From assembly GCA_947630025.1 (NCBI GenBank), contig CANRFZ010000003.1, positions 117,769 to 181,768 of the forward strand: a DNA stretch of 64,000 bases, written 5' to 3'. Of the stretch, positions 1 to 9,430 are shown one piece after another (position 1 is the stretch's first letter; every line of letters starts with the position of its first letter). Source of the stretch: an uncultured Lachnospiraceae bacterium. GTDB lineage: Bacteria > Bacillota > Clostridia > Lachnospirales > Lachnospiraceae. The position numbers and the translations under genes were made by a program. The notes under the pieces are model-generated. The model made no database searches. It saw only the letters and a program-made list of their open reading frames with translations, and was not told where the DNA came from.

Positions 1-127
1 CTATCATCTCTACGATCTGGCTTCCCATAGAGGATGTCTGATCGAGGGACTTGCTCAGCATCGCGACGCCGTATGCGTTCTGTGTATTGACTAATGACAT
101 TGTCATCGATAATCCTGCGATATCCAT
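1..127 (-). CDS. YjfB-like putative motility protein, 3' end cut by window edge
   Basis: Only the first 42 codons are visible, because the gene runs off the left edge. The protein begins MDIAGLSMTMS and continues into a short amphipathic helical segment (VAMLSKSLDQ, then GSQIVEMI). This resembles the N-terminus of the small YjfB family of putative motility proteins, whose biochemical role is not established. The ATG at 127 is preceded by a GGGGTG ribosome-binding sequence. The call rests on a short stretch and is moderate. No flagellar genes are in view to support it. Confidence 0.55.
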   Translation of the reverse strand, partial: MDIAGLSMTMSLVNTQNAYGVAMLSKSLDQTSSMGSQIVEMI

Positions 128-221
128 AAAAGACACCCCATTTCTTTTTTTATCTTATTTTTATTGTAGCACATTTCTCCTGCGATGGCGAGTCTTTTTT
201 TGCAAATCAGGCAGAGACGGC

Positions 222-256
222 AAAAATCCCGGAAATATAAATTCCCGGGATTTTCA
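222..256 (-). terminator. Rho-independent terminator of glnN
   Basis: AAAATCCCGG and CCGGGATTTT form an inverted repeat around an A/T loop about 35 bases past the glnN stop. On the minus strand the stem runs into TTTTT. Confidence 0.8.
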
Positions 257-289
257 GGTTATTTTCATTCTAAAGTAATCGCAGCCGCG

Positions 290-2401
290 TTAGATCTCAA
301 ACATCAGCTCGCCGTATGTCGGAATCGGCCAGATCTCTTTATCGACGATCATCTCCAGCTTATCCGCCGGTGCACGGAGCTCATCCATAGCGGCTTTCAC
401 CGTATCTTTGTAGAAGAATGCCTGCGCCTTTACGTCCTCGATCGCGGAAGCCTCCGCCTCCACTTTCTTCAGTTTCGCCAGCGCCGTCTGCATCGCCGCA
501 AGGTTTTCGCTCACTTCGCCCAGAAGCTCCGCCTGCACGGATGTGTCCGCGCCTGCTGCCTTCACGGTATTGACGGTGTCCGCCAGCGCCTTGGAATACT
601 TCACTACCGCGGGAATGATCTGCTTGCCGGCCATGTCGATCATCGCCAGCGCCTCGATGTTAATCGTCTTCGCGTAGGTCTCGTAGATGATCTCCTCGCG
701 GGACTCCAGCTCTACCTTTGTAAAGATGCCGAATCTCTCAAATAGCTTCACCGCCTTGTCGGTCGTGATCGTGCTCGCCGCCTCGATCATGGACTTGATG
801 TTCGGCAGCCCCCGCTTCTCGGCCTCCGCCAGCCAATCATCCGAATAGCCGTCGCCGTTGAAGATGATTCTCTGATGCTCGGTCAGATACTCTTTGATCA
901 GATCGTGTACGGCCACATCCAGATCATCCGCCTTCTCCAGACGGTCAGCCGCCTCGCAGAACGCCTCCGCAACGATCGCGTTCAGCGTCGTGTTCGGGCT
1001 CGCGATGGAATCCGCGCTTCCTACCATACGGAACTCAAATTTATTACCGGTAAACGCAAAAGGCGATGTTCTGTTTCTGTCGGTAGCGTCTTTCTGGAAG
1101 TCAGGCAGCGTCTTAACGCCGGTCAGGAGCTTGCCGCCCTCCTTGACGCTGGTAGCCGAGCCCGTCTCGATCAACTGCGTTACCACATCCTCCAACTGCT
1201 CGCCAAGGAATACGGAGATAATCGCCGGAGGCGCCTCGTTCGCACCGAGTCTGTGGTCATTTCCCACATCGGACGCGGACTGACGGAGCAAGTCGGCATG
1301 GGTGTCTACCGCTTTCAGGATGCAGGCGAGAACCAGCAGGAACTGTATATTCTCGTTGGGCGTATCGCCGGGATCGAGCAGGTTCACGCCGTTGTCCGTC
1401 GTGATAGACCAGTTGTTGTGTTTACCGGAACCGTTGACGCCCGCATAGGGTTTCTCGTGCAGCAGGCATCTCATACCGTGATGAACCGCAACTCTTTTCA
1501 TCGCTTCCATGACAAGCTGGTTGTGGTCTACGGCGATATTGGCCGTTTCGTAGATGGGAGCCAGCTCGTGCTGCGCGGGAGCCACCTCGTTGTGCTGCGT
1601 CTTGGCAGTTACGCCCAGCTTCCACAGTTCTTCATTCAGATCTTTCATATAAGCGCCGACGCGCTCTCTGATAACGCCGAAGTAGTGATCCTCCATCTCC
1701 TGCCCTTTCGGAGCGGGAGCGCCGAACAGTGTGCGGCCCGCAAACATCAGGTCGGTTCTCTGGCGGTATAGCTTCTCATCTACTAAGAAATACTCCTGCT
1801 CGGGGCCTACCGACGCAGTGACCTTGGTGGCCTCCGTATTGCCAAATAGCCGCACGATACGCAGCGCCTGTTCGCTCAGCGCCTCCATGGAACGCAGCAG
1901 CGGCGTCTTCTTATCCAGCGCCTCGCCCGTGTAGGAGCAGAACGCGGTGGGGATGCAGAGCGTCACGCCGCAGCCGGACTCTTTCAGAAAAGCGGGGGAC
2001 GTGATATCCCATGCCGTGTAGCCTCTCGCCTCGAAAGTAGCGCGCAGGCCGCCCGAAGGGAACGAAGACGCATCGGGCTCTCCCTTAATCAGCTCCTTGC
2101 CGGAAAATTCCGTGAGCATCTTGCCCATCTCGTCCGGGTGCGCCACGAAAGAGTCATGCTTCTCCGCCGTGATGCCGGTCAGCGGCTGGAACCAGTGTGT
2201 ATAGTGAGTCGCTCCGTTTTCGACCGCCCACTCTTTCATCGCCATCGCAACGACGTTAGCGGCCTCCATGGAGAGCTCGCCGCCATGGTCCATGACCTTG
2301 ACCACTTCCTTGTACACATTCTTTGGCAGACGCTCTTTCATCTTACCCAGGGTGAACACGTTCTGTCCGAAAATTTCTTCCACGTTAAACACTTCACTCA
2401 T
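290..2401 (-). CDS. glnN: Type III glutamine synthetase
   Basis: ATP-dependent ligation of ammonia to glutamate to give glutamine, the main ammonium-assimilation step in the cytosol. At 703 residues it matches the long GSIII family and not the roughly 450-residue GSI enzymes. Residues 68-85 carry the family-typical stretch THWFQPLTG followed by TAEKHDSF. Residues 317-332 hold a catalytic-domain segment with [13 protein letters not shown] longer reading frame begins at 2584, but the ATG at 2401 has GGAGG eight bases upstream and gives the expected N-terminus [11 protein letters not shown], so I use it. It has its own promoter and terminator and so looks monocistronic. The Amt-PII fusion at 29.4-31.2 kb supplies its substrate. 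Confidence 0.95.
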   Translation of the reverse strand: MSEVFNVEEIFGQNVFTLGKMKERLPKNVYKEVVKVMDHGGELSMEAANVVAMAMKEWAVENGATHYTHWFQPLTGITAEKHDSFVAHPDEMGKMLTEFSGKELIKGEPDASSFPSGGLRATFEARGYTAWDITSPAFLKESGCGVTLCIPTAFCSYTGEALDKKTPLLRSMEALSEQALRIVRLFGNTEATKVTASVGPEQEYFLVDEKLYRQRTDLMFAGRTLFGAPAPKGQEMEDHYFGVIRERVGAYMKDLNEELWKLGVTAKTQHNEVAPAQHELAPIYETANIAVDHNQLVMEAMKRVAVHHGMRCLLHEKPYAGVNGSGKHNNWSITTDNGVNLLDPGDTPNENIQFLLVLACILKAVDTHADLLRQSASDVGNDHRLGANEAPPAIISVFLGEQLEDVVTQLIETGSATSVKEGGKLLTGVKTLPDFQKDATDRNRTSPFAFTGNKFEFRMVGSADSIASPNTTLNAIVAEAFCEAADRLEKADDLDVAVHDLIKEYLTEHQRIIFNGDGYSDDWLAEAEKRGLPNIKSMIEAASTITTDKAVKLFERFGIFTKVELESREEIIYETYAKTINIEALAMIDMAGKQIIPAVVKYSKALADTVNTVKAAGADTSVQAELLGEVSENLAAMQTALAKLKKVEAEASAIEDVKAQAFFYKDTVKAAMDELRAPADKLEMIVDKEIWPIPTYGELMFEI

Positions 2402-2508
2402 ACTTTTTCCTCCATCCCGGCATTCTGTTTTCAAAAATAGCGTCCCAAAAAAACCCTCTTTTTTGGAACGCCATCGTTCTGAATACCTGTATACAATTTC
2501 TGTTTTTA

Positions 2509-2537
2509 ACAATACTCTACTTTTTCTGAAAATGCAA
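2509..2537 (-). promoter_or_regulatory. Sigma-A-type promoter of glnN
   Basis: On the minus strand TTGCAT (2532-2537) and TATTGT (2509-2514) are separated by 17 bases. This implies a leader of about 100 bases before the glnN ATG. No riboswitch fold was recognised in the leader. Confidence 0.55.
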
Positions 2538-2623
2538 GCATATTTTTTCTTTTTTTCTAAAAAAAATGAAAACCAAGGCGGCATCTTCGCGGCAGCATCG
2601 GAAATTCAGAAGTTTTCAGGATG

Positions 2624-4561
2624 TCACATAGCGGGCAAATCGACCATCCAAGAACCCCCGATCCGGGCTAGCGGAAGTGACTGCGTATCCTCTATTACTG
2701 TCTCCCCGCTGTTGTTATCCGTCACTTTGATGGCTATGTTTGCATTTTTGGCGGCAGACACCTCGACGTTCATCTCTGCCCAAATCTCCCTGATTGAATC
2801 CAGTTCATAGCCCGTGACGTCCTCTGCTCCAAGGATCTCATAGGAAACAGTCACATTTGTGAGACCTTGTTCGAGCAGATTCTGATCGCGCAGATCCTCA
2901 TCAAATCCGGAAAAAAGCTCATCCACCACATTCCCTATTGCATCATCCGTAAGACTCGCCGCCATCATATCATCCAAGGAATCATAGCCCGACTCTCTCA
3001 ACGCTTCATTGACCATTTCCTCCGGCACTACGCTAAACGTATCCTGCACCATGGTTTTCATCAGCGTTACCGTATCGTTCCGGACTGTCTCCCGATCCGC
3101 ATACAACGCATCTTGGAAGATAGTCACCACATCATCCATAAATGCCCCCGCTGCGGCCTGCCAGTTTCCGGCTTTGTAAGTGCCGGACGCCCCGCGCCCA
3201 AAATCGAACCCACCGCCGCCGTTTTCCTGTGTGCCGTCGTCCTGCGGGGCGGACTGGTTCTGCCATTCGTTTTCCGTGCGGCAGACGGTCTCAAGGATAT
3301 CGCCCGAATCATCATCGTGCCAAGAGGATGTCACCAGTTCAAAGCATAGCGTCATGTCATTCTCCGAGGACAGCATCGACGCCGGAACGTCTCCCCTATA
3401 AATATCATAATGTTCGGTGTTTGTGCGGATTTGGTAACTGTCAAAAAAAGCGGCCCGCGCCGTGTCAGCATCGGCATACTCTCCCTCTGTCACATCATCC
3501 CCTGTCTCCTCATCTAGCCATTCATCATAATAGCACACTTCTCCCGTATAGACGCCGTCCTGAAACTCATACCGCGTCACGCCGGCGCTATAAGGTTCGA
3601 CATAGCAATCCAAGATGCCGTCATAGCGCAGCCCCTGATCCGTGTATTCCATGATCCAGTAATCGTCATAAGTGTTTCCGTCCGCGATAAAACCGGTGTA
3701 TTCGTTGGATTCAAAGACGATCAGCGGTCTTCCTTCCCCGGAAGTCACCACATGAACCGACAGAAGCATATCGACGGCTGCATCATAACGGAACTCCCAT
3801 TGTTCCATCGGACTGCCTGCCGCATACGGCGTCAGGGGAATGGCGACTGTCTGCACCAGCTCCCCGGCCTCCTCACCGTCGTAGAGGTATAGCATGGGCG
3901 TATCGCCCTCCTCGGCGCACACCAGCATCTCGTCCAAACCGTCCTCATCAAAATCAAGCACGGTGGTGCTCCAAAGGCCCTCCAGATCCAACTGGCCAGT
4001 AACTTCACACGACTGCACCGTAACACTCTGCGGCGACTGGACGGCACTGTACTGCGTAAGCAGCTCCTGCTCCTTCGCTTCCAGCGTCTCCTGACGGAGC
4101 GTATATGTATCCGCCGTCTCCTCGTCCTCTGCCTGAGACTCCTGCGTGTCCGCCGTCTCCGCGTCCTCCGCCTGAGTCTCCTGCACTTCCTCCTTCTCCC
4201 GGCGCTTCGTCTCATGCGTCCGGGTTTCTTCCTCCTCGGTCTCCTCGCTGCCGCGTCCGGATGCCATCAAAAATATCCCTGTGCCTGCGCCCGCCAGAAC
4301 CAGCGCGCCCACTACGGAGGCGGCAATTATCTTGATGCGCTTCGTGTTGGACGGACGCTCCTCCTGCCCGACGTCAGCATAGCCCGGCTGCGCATAAGCC
4401 TGCTGCGGCACATAAGGCTGCTCCGGCTGCACATAAGCCTGCTGCGGCTGCTGCGCCGCGCCCTGTCCGTCCGGCCATGCCTCCTCGTCTACCGGCGTTC
4501 CGCAGTGGACGCAGAATTTTGCGCCGTCCATTATCTCTTTTCCGCAATTCGTACAAAACAT
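2624..4561 (-). CDS. Zinc-ribbon, single-pass membrane protein of unknown function
   Basis: A 645-residue protein. It starts with a zinc ribbon at residues 3-21 (CTNCG, then CVHCG), followed by a P/Q/Y/A-rich linker with repeated QAYVQP-like units. One membrane helix follows at about residues 77-100 (IIAASVVGALVLAGAG), then a long acidic E/T/Q-rich stalk. The remaining roughly 470 residues are probably extracytoplasmic and include an FG-GAP/EF-like stretch (VLDFDEDGLDEMLVC). The ATG at 4561 has a GGGGGAG ribosome-binding site. Three further zinc-ribbon proteins lie at 56.2-60 kb, so this family is expanded here. Function is unknown. A sensor or cell-envelope role is inferred only from topology. 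Confidence 0.8.
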   Translation of the reverse strand: MFCTNCGKEIMDGAKFCVHCGTPVDEEAWPDGQGAAQQPQQAYVQPEQPYVPQQAYAQPGYADVGQEERPSNTKRIKIIAASVVGALVLAGAGTGIFLMASGRGSEETEEEETRTHETKRREKEEVQETQAEDAETADTQESQAEDEETADTYTLRQETLEAKEQELLTQYSAVQSPQSVTVQSCEVTGQLDLEGLWSTTVLDFDEDGLDEMLVCAEEGDTPMLYLYDGEEAGELVQTVAIPLTPYAAGSPMEQWEFRYDAAVDMLLSVHVVTSGEGRPLIVFESNEYTGFIADGNTYDDYWIMEYTDQGLRYDGILDCYVEPYSAGVTRYEFQDGVYTGEVCYYDEWLDEETGDDVTEGEYADADTARAAFFDSYQIRTNTEHYDIYRGDVPASMLSSENDMTLCFELVTSSWHDDDSGDILETVCRTENEWQNQSAPQDDGTQENGGGGFDFGRGASGTYKAGNWQAAAGAFMDDVVTIFQDALYADRETVRNDTVTLMKTMVQDTFSVVPEEMVNEALRESGYDSLDDMMAASLTDDAIGNVVDELFSGFDEDLRDQNLLEQGLTNVTVSYEILGAEDVTGYELDSIREIWAEMNVEVSAAKNANIAIKVTDNNSGETVIEDTQSLPLARIGGSWMVDLPAM

Positions 4562-4619
4562 AGTGACTCCCCCTCTGTCATGTTATGACAAATCTTTCTC
4601 TTTTTTGTAATGCGATTTC

Positions 4620-4649
4620 AATATATCTTATGATAGACCGGTCTGTCAA
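4620..4649 (-). promoter_or_regulatory. Promoter upstream of zinc-ribbon gene
   Basis: Minus-strand TTGACA (4644-4649), an 18-base spacer containing the palindrome GACCGGTC, and TATATT (4620-4625), placed about 60 bases before the ATG at 4561. Confidence 0.5.
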
Positions 4650-4745
4650 CCCACAACGTTCCGGCGTATCAAAACCGTATCAAAACCCACACAACGCTCC
4701 GGTGCGTCGTAACCCGCGCGGCGCGCAGGCGTACTGCCGCCGGTC

Positions 4746-5981
4746 TTATGGGTTTTCCGCCCGCAGTATGTCATATCTCTCCGGCGCGGCGGAGAGGCAT
4801 ACGTCTATGATCTGCTGCGCATGGGGACAGGACGGCACGGGCGTCCCCTGCCCGTCATACATGGCGAGCACCGTCACAGGCACGTTCGTTCCGTCGGGCT
4901 TCATGAGCTCGATCTCATCACCCACGCAGAACTTGTTGCGCTGCTCGATGCGGGCGCACTCCCTGCCGTCCGTCCGCACGATCCTCTCCACCGTGCCCAG
5001 ATAGATATACTCGTTCACATAGGTGCTATTGTCATAGATCTGCCCGCTCTCGTCGGGCCTGCCGAAATAAAAGCCCGTCGTAAACGGACGGTGCGTGCAT
5101 TTTCCGATCTCCGCCAGATACCAGTCCATGCCGGCCCGGTACTTCTCCTCCGATTCCAGATAATCGTCGATGGCGCGGCGGTAGGTGCGCGCCACGGTCG
5201 CCACATAGAGCGCCGTCTTCATGCGGCCTTCCACCTTGAAACTGTCTATCCCCGCGGCGATCATTTCCGGGATATGCTCTATCATGCACAGGTCGCCGGA
5301 GTTAAAGAGATAAGTGCCTCTCTCGTTCTCATAGACGGGCATATACTGTCCCGGCCTCGTCTCCTCCACCACGGCGTATTTCCAGCGGCAGGGATGCGTG
5401 CACGCGCCCTGATTGGCATCCCGCCCGGTCAGATAATTGCTGAGAAGGCACCTGCCCGAATAGGAAATGCACATCGCGCCGTGGACGAAGCACTCGATCT
5501 CCAGCCCGTCCGGTATCTTCCGCCTGATCTCCGCGATCTCCGTAAGCGTCAGCTCCCTCGCGGTGACGATCCGCCGAGCGCCCAGCTCGTGCCAGAAGCG
5601 GCAGGTCATGTAGTTGGTGTTATTGGCCTGTGTGGAAATATGTATATCGATCTCGGGACAAATCCTGCGCGCCAGCGAGAACATCCCCGGATCGGCGATA
5701 ATCAGCGCGTCGGGCCGCAGTTCCTTTAACTCGTGGAAATACTGCTCCGCGCCTTCCAGATCGCCATTGTGCGCCAGTATATTGGCGGTCACATGAACCT
5801 TGGCATGGTGCGCGTGGGCAAAGGCGATCCCCTCCGCCATCTCGTCCGGCGTAAAATTCTTGGCCTTGGCGCGCAGGCCATAAGCCTCTCCGCCTATGTA
5901 GACCGCATCCGCGCCGAATATCACCGCCGTTTTCAGCACTTCCAGACTGCCGGCGGGAATCAGCAACTCAGGTTTCTTCAT
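4746..5981 (-). CDS. trhP: U32-family tRNA hydroxylation protein (TrhP-like)
   Basis: A 411-residue member of the peptidase U32 family. The family signature is intact at residues 163-179 (ECFVHGAMC, then SGRCLLS), with later cysteines at 194 and 198 (CTHPC) that may help bind an iron-sulfur cluster. In Bacillus, the U32 proteins YrrN/YrrO (TrhP1/2) carry out prephenate-dependent hydroxylation of U34 in tRNA, and YrrM (TrmR) then methylates the product. The same order is present here, with a trmR homologue overlapping the start by 14 bases. That context favours tRNA modification over the historic collagenase label. Only one U32 copy is seen, where Bacillus has two. The ATG at 5981 follows GGAGcaag. 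Confidence 0.85.
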   Translation of the reverse strand: MKKPELLIPAGSLEVLKTAVIFGADAVYIGGEAYGLRAKAKNFTPDEMAEGIAFAHAHHAKVHVTANILAHNGDLEGAEQYFHELKELRPDALIIADPGMFSLARRICPEIDIHISTQANNTNYMTCRFWHELGARRIVTARELTLTEIAEIRRKIPDGLEIECFVHGAMCISYSGRCLLSNYLTGRDANQGACTHPCRWKYAVVEETRPGQYMPVYENERGTYLFNSGDLCMIEHIPEMIAAGIDSFKVEGRMKTALYVATVARTYRRAIDDYLESEEKYRAGMDWYLAEIGKCTHRPFTTGFYFGRPDESGQIYDNSTYVNEYIYLGTVERIVRTDGRECARIEQRNKFCVGDEIELMKPDGTNVPVTVLAMYDGQGTPVPSCPHAQQIIDVCLSAAPERYDILRAENP

Positions 5982-6690
5982 CTTGCTCCGCTCCTGCTTC
6001 TCTTTTCGTCTTCCCGCGCCCGCGGCTCATGCACGCTCCCGCGCCGGGTTCTCTTTTGACGCTTACGGTCACGCCGTCGCCCACCGACAGGATCGCCGTC
6101 TCCAGCGCCGGGGTATGCTTCAGTGCATAGAGATATTCCCGCATACGGCTGTGGATCGTGCGGTTTCTTCTGGTCACCGCGAACCGCGACTCCATCACGT
6201 CGCCGTCCTGCAGCACATTATCCGATATCAGGATGCCGCCGTCTGCCAGCAGCCGGAGCACATCCGGCAGGAAGCGGATATACTGCCCCTTGGCCGCGTC
6301 CATAAAGATCAGATCGTAAGCGCCGTCCAGCTTGCGCAGGATATCCGCCGCGTCGCCTTCCAGCAGCGTGATCCTGTCCTCCCTGCCCGCTTTCCGGAAA
6401 TTCTCTCTGGCGAGGGGAATCCTCTTGTCATATTTTTCGATCGTGGTGATATGGCAGTCCGCCGGCGCGTATTCGCTCATCAATAACGCGGAAAAACCAA
6501 TGGCGCATCCCACCTCCAGGACGGAGGCGGGCTTTTTGACCGCCAGCAGCAGCTTTAAGAGGCTCTGCGTCTGCCTGCGGACAATCGGCACATTGGTTTC
6601 TCTGGCTTCTCTTTCCAGTTCCTCTAAGAACGGCGTATTTCCCGTATCCATGGAATCAATAAACGTACTGATACGCTCGTCTGATATCAT
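5968..6690 (-). CDS. trmR: SAM-dependent O-methyltransferase, TrmR/YrrM-like
   Basis: A 240-residue class I methyltransferase of the caffeoyl-CoA/catechol O-methyltransferase family. The SAM-binding motif VLEVGCAIGFSALL is at about residues 58-71, and the metal/substrate loop DLIFMDAAKGQY is near residue 128. TrmR methylates 5-hydroxyuridine at tRNA position 34 to 5-methoxyuridine, and the adjacent TrhP-like gene would make the hydroxylated substrate. The start overlaps the stop of the upstream MltG-like gene as ATGA, which suggests translational coupling. The last 25 or so residues are a basic, low-complexity tail (RGRGKTKREAG) not needed for the fold. Confidence 0.85.
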   Translation of the reverse strand: MISDERISTFIDSMDTGNTPFLEELEREARETNVPIVRRQTQSLLKLLLAVKKPASVLEVGCAIGFSALLMSEYAPADCHITTIEKYDKRIPLARENFRKAGREDRITLLEGDAADILRKLDGAYDLIFMDAAKGQYIRFLPDVLRLLADGGILISDNVLQDGDVMESRFAVTRRNRTIHSRMREYLYALKHTPALETAILSVGDGVTVSVKREPGAGACMSRGRGKTKREAGAEQDEET

Positions 6691-7073
6691 TCCTCTGTTT
6701 CCTCCGTCTCGGGCTCCTCGGCGATGACATCCAGAATCTCCTGCGCCGTCATGGAGGAATTGAGATCGTACACGCCCGGCTGGATGCCGCCGTGGTATTC
6801 CGACAGAAACTCCTGCACCATAAAGAGCCTGCCGTCCCTGATCAGCCCTTTTTCGGCCAGCATATTGCCTACGTCCAGCGCCGAGCTGCCCTCCTCGATA
6901 TACACGCTGATGATCCGGCCTTCGCCGAAACTCATCGGCGGCTCCGTAAACACGCGGTAGCCGTAATCATACGCCGCGGATGCCGCCTTAGAAATATACA
7001 TGATGAGGTAGACAAACAAAATCACTTTGACGGCGATCTGCGCCACTGCGCCCGCAATACTTTTTATATCCAT
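6687..7073 (-). CDS. Short MltG/YceG-like membrane protein without catalytic domain
   Basis: A 128-residue protein with one membrane helix (IAVKVILFVYLIMYISKA). It is followed by the LysM-like small domain found at the front of MltG: 'SVYIEEGSSALDVGNMLAEKG', with its end at the 'GVYDLNSSMTAQEIL' segment. The large endolytic transglycosylase domain of full MltG (over 330 residues) is absent, and the protein ends in an acidic tail. It holds the mltG/yrrL position upstream of trmR-trhP, as in Bacillus, so it is probably a reduced orthologue. I chose the ATG at 7073 over one at 7100 because GGAG sits eight bases upstream. Confidence 0.65.
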   Translation of the reverse strand: MDIKSIAGAVAQIAVKVILFVYLIMYISKAASAAYDYGYRVFTEPPMSFGEGRIISVYIEEGSSALDVGNMLAEKGLIRDGRLFMVQEFLSEYHGGIQPGVYDLNSSMTAQEILDVIAEEPETEETEE

Positions 7074-7092
7074 AGCTATCTCCGTTCTGACG

Positions 7093-7425
7093 TTACTCAA
7101 AGTCGATCTCTGCCGTCAGCAGCACGTTGATGTCCTGCATCATCCTGCAGAACGAAAGCTCCGCGCGCAGGAAATCCTCCACCAGCGGATTCTCCCGAAA
7201 CTTGGCGTACTCTCTCTCGAACGCCTCTATTCTGTCAAACAGTTCCTCGCTGGCCGTCTCGTTCTGCAGATCAAAATTTTTCTGTCTGTACTCGTTCACC
7301 TTCTCATACAGTTCGGGCTGCTTTTTCAGCCTCTCCCGCTGACGGCGGTACTCCTGATAAGTATCGGTCTGCTGAATACAGGCGGCGAATTTCTTCGTTT
7401 CTTCTTCGATCTGAATATCCGGCAT
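7093..7425 (-). CDS. YlbF/YmcA-family protein
   Basis: A 110-residue, almost entirely alpha-helical, highly charged protein. Its pattern (QTDTYQEYRRQRERLKKQP, then FFRA/DFLRAELSFCRMMQDI) is that of the YlbF/YmcA family. In Bacillus, YlbF, YmcA and YaaT form a complex that helps RNase Y process mRNA and influences sporulation and biofilm. Here the gene lies 43 bases downstream of an RNase J gene, which fits a role in RNA turnover. A residue-level assignment to YlbF or to YmcA is not possible by eye. Confidence 0.75.
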   Translation of the reverse strand: MPDIQIEEETKKFAACIQQTDTYQEYRRQRERLKKQPELYEKVNEYRQKNFDLQNETASEELFDRIEAFEREYAKFRENPLVEDFLRAELSFCRMMQDINVLLTAEIDFE

Positions 7426-7468
7426 TGTTACGCCTCCTCCGATATGTTAATCACTGACGCGGACGTCG

Positions 7469-9148
7469 TCACACTTCCATAATAATCGGAAGGATCATGG
7501 GACGGCGCTTTGTCTTTTTCCATACAAATTCACTGAGCACATCCTTAATAGTGGCTTTCAGCTTGCCCCAGTCGGTCTGCCGTCTGTCCAGACAGGTCTG
7601 GATGGCGTCGTTTACCAATAACCGCGCCTCGTCCAGCAGTTCGTCCGACTCCTTCACATAGACGAAGCCTCTCGACACGATATCCGGCCCGGACACAAGC
7701 TGGTTGCCGTGCGGCTCCAGCGCAAGGACGACGATCAGGATGCCGTCTTCCGCCAGATGCTGCCTGTCGCGGAGAACGACGTTGCCGACGTCGCCGACGC
7801 CCAATCCGTCTACCAGTATCGCGCCCACCGGAACCCTGCCGGTGACTTCCGCGCCCGCGCCGTCCATCTCCAGCACATCCCCTGACTGGATCATAAAGAT
7901 CCGCTCCTTGGGGATTCCCAGCTCCTCCGCGATCTTGGCCTGCGCCTTCCTGTGCTTGTATTCGCCGTGTACCGGCACGGCGTATTTCGGCTTGACCAGA
8001 CTGTAGATCAGCTTGATCTCCTCCTGACAGGCGTGGCCCGATACATGGACATCCTGAAAGATCACGTCCGCGCCCTTCATCTGCAGCTCGTTGATTACGT
8101 TGGTGACCGCCTTCTCGTTGCCCGGTATCGGGTGGGACGAAAAGATGACCGTGTCTCCCGGAAGGATCGAGATCTTCTTATGGTTATCGCTGGCCATGCG
8201 GCTCAGCGCGGCCATACTCTCCCCTTGGCTCCCGGTGGTGATGATAACGGTCTTGTCATTGGGATAATTCTTCAACTGCTCGATATCGATCAGCGTATTG
8301 TCCGGAATGTGCAGGCATTTTAACGCGGCGGCAGTCTCAATGATATTGACCATGCTCCTGCCTTCCACCACTACTTTTCTGCCGAATTTGTACGCGGAAT
8401 TGATAATCTGCTGCACGCGGTCCACATTGGACGCAAACGTGGCGATGATAATTCTCGTATCTTTGTGTTCGGTAAAAAGGTAGTCAAACGTTCTGCCCAC
8501 CGTCTTCTCCGACGCCGTAAAGCCCAGCCTCTCCGCATTGGTGGAATCGCACAGAAGCGCCAGAACGCCCTTGCGCCCCAGCTCCGCGAAGCGCTGCAGA
8601 TCGATGGCGTCGCCGAAGACCGGCGTATAGTCTACCTTGAAATCGCCGGTGTGTATCACGATGCCCGCGGGCGAGTAGATAGCCAGCGCCGCCGCATCCA
8701 CGATACTGTGGTTCGTCCTGATAAATTCCACGTCGAACTGCCCCAGCCTGATATGCTGGCCGAACGAAACCACCTTGCGTCTGGTGGACTCCACCAGATC
8801 GTGTTCCTTTAACTTATTTTCAATGATCGCCATCGTCAGGCGCGTGCCGTAGACCGGTACGTTTAATTCCTTCAGCACGTACGGCAGCGCTCCGATATGG
8901 TCTTCGTGGCCGTGGGTGATGACAAAGCCTTTCACCTTGTCGGCATGGTCTTTCAGATAGGTGATGTCCGGGATCACAAGGTCGATTCCCAGCATCTCAT
9001 CCTCCGGGAACGACAGACCGCAGTCCACCACGATAATACTGTCCTCATATTCAAAGGCAGTCATATTAAGCCCAATCTGCTCTAAACCGCCTAATGGGAT
9101 AACTTTCAGCTTCGAAGCCGATTTCCCCTGTTCATTTTTTTTGCTCAA
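7469..9148 (-). CDS. rnj: Ribonuclease J
   Basis: A 559-residue metallo-beta-lactamase/beta-CASP ribonuclease with 5'-3' exonuclease and endonuclease activity in mRNA decay and rRNA maturation. The metal-binding motif THGHEDHIGALPY is at about residues 79-91. The downstream histidine of the metallo-beta-lactamase fold (IHTGDFKVDYTP) and the beta-CASP motifs (TTGSQGE, then VHVSGHA) are all present. The start is TTG at 9148, with GGAGG about ten bases upstream; no ATG lies in a suitable place. Length and domain order match RNase J1/J2 family members. It belongs to the ireB-ruvX-DUF1292 run. Confidence 0.95.
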   Translation of the reverse strand: MSKKNEQGKSASKLKVIPLGGLEQIGLNMTAFEYEDSIIVVDCGLSFPEDEMLGIDLVIPDITYLKDHADKVKGFVITHGHEDHIGALPYVLKELNVPVYGTRLTMAIIENKLKEHDLVESTRRKVVSFGQHIRLGQFDVEFIRTNHSIVDAAALAIYSPAGIVIHTGDFKVDYTPVFGDAIDLQRFAELGRKGVLALLCDSTNAERLGFTASEKTVGRTFDYLFTEHKDTRIIIATFASNVDRVQQIINSAYKFGRKVVVEGRSMVNIIETAAALKCLHIPDNTLIDIEQLKNYPNDKTVIITTGSQGESMAALSRMASDNHKKISILPGDTVIFSSHPIPGNEKAVTNVINELQMKGADVIFQDVHVSGHACQEEIKLIYSLVKPKYAVPVHGEYKHRKAQAKIAEELGIPKERIFMIQSGDVLEMDGAGAEVTGRVPVGAILVDGLGVGDVGNVVLRDRQHLAEDGILIVVLALEPHGNQLVSGPDIVSRGFVYVKESDELLDEARLLVNDAIQTCLDRRQTDWGKLKATIKDVLSEFVWKKTKRRPMILPIIMEV

Positions 9149-9175
9149 TAGAATACTCCTCCATATAACTACAAA

Positions 9176-9430
9176 TTACGATAAGTCAATGTCTTCCAGC
9201 ATACTTTTAAAGATGGCCGCCACCGCGTCCAGTTCTTCATCGTCCGTCACGATCTCGTATACCGCTTCGGCCTCCCCCGGCCCGGATGTATCCCGCAGGA
9301 TCAGCGCCTCCGCGTCCTCCTCCTCGGAATCCGTCACCAGAATATAATCGATGCCGCCCAGTCTGGTCTGCTCCAGTACATAGAACTGCACATCTTCTCC
9401 GCCTTCCGGCTTAAATACGATCTTATCCAC
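9176..9430 (-). CDS. DUF1292 (YrzB-like) protein
   Basis: An 84-residue, strongly acidic protein typical of DUF1292: an N-terminal beta segment (VQFYVLEQTRLGGIDYILV), acidic middle, and C-terminal helix (LDAVAAIFKSMLED). Its function is unknown. It starts with GTG immediately after the ruvX stop (TAG GTG), so translation is probably coupled. The order ireB-ruvX-DUF1292 is the conserved Firmicutes arrangement (yrzL-yrrK-yrzB). Confidence 0.85.
   Translation of the reverse strand: MDKIVFKPEGGEDVQFYVLEQTRLGGIDYILVTDSEEEDAEALILRDTSGPGEAEAVYEIVTDDEELDAVAAIFKSMLEDIDLS

Noticed and set aside
875..1771. 298-codon plus-strand open frame opposite glnN
   Set aside because: It lies wholly antisense to a conserved enzyme, has no ribosome-binding site, and its R/H/Q-rich translation is what GC-biased antisense codons give. 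The same holds for the long frames at 4821-5729, 19452-20432, 20565-21518, 30179-31207, 46643-47515, 51343-52734 and 56845-58656.
2402..2509. Glutamine-type riboswitch in the glnN leader
   Set aside because: I could not find the conserved core or a pairing pattern by eye; the leader is mostly A/T-rich.
4746..5981. Secreted collagenase (old U32 annotation)
   Set aside because: No signal peptide, and the trmR neighbour and gene order match the tRNA-modifying TrhP proteins.
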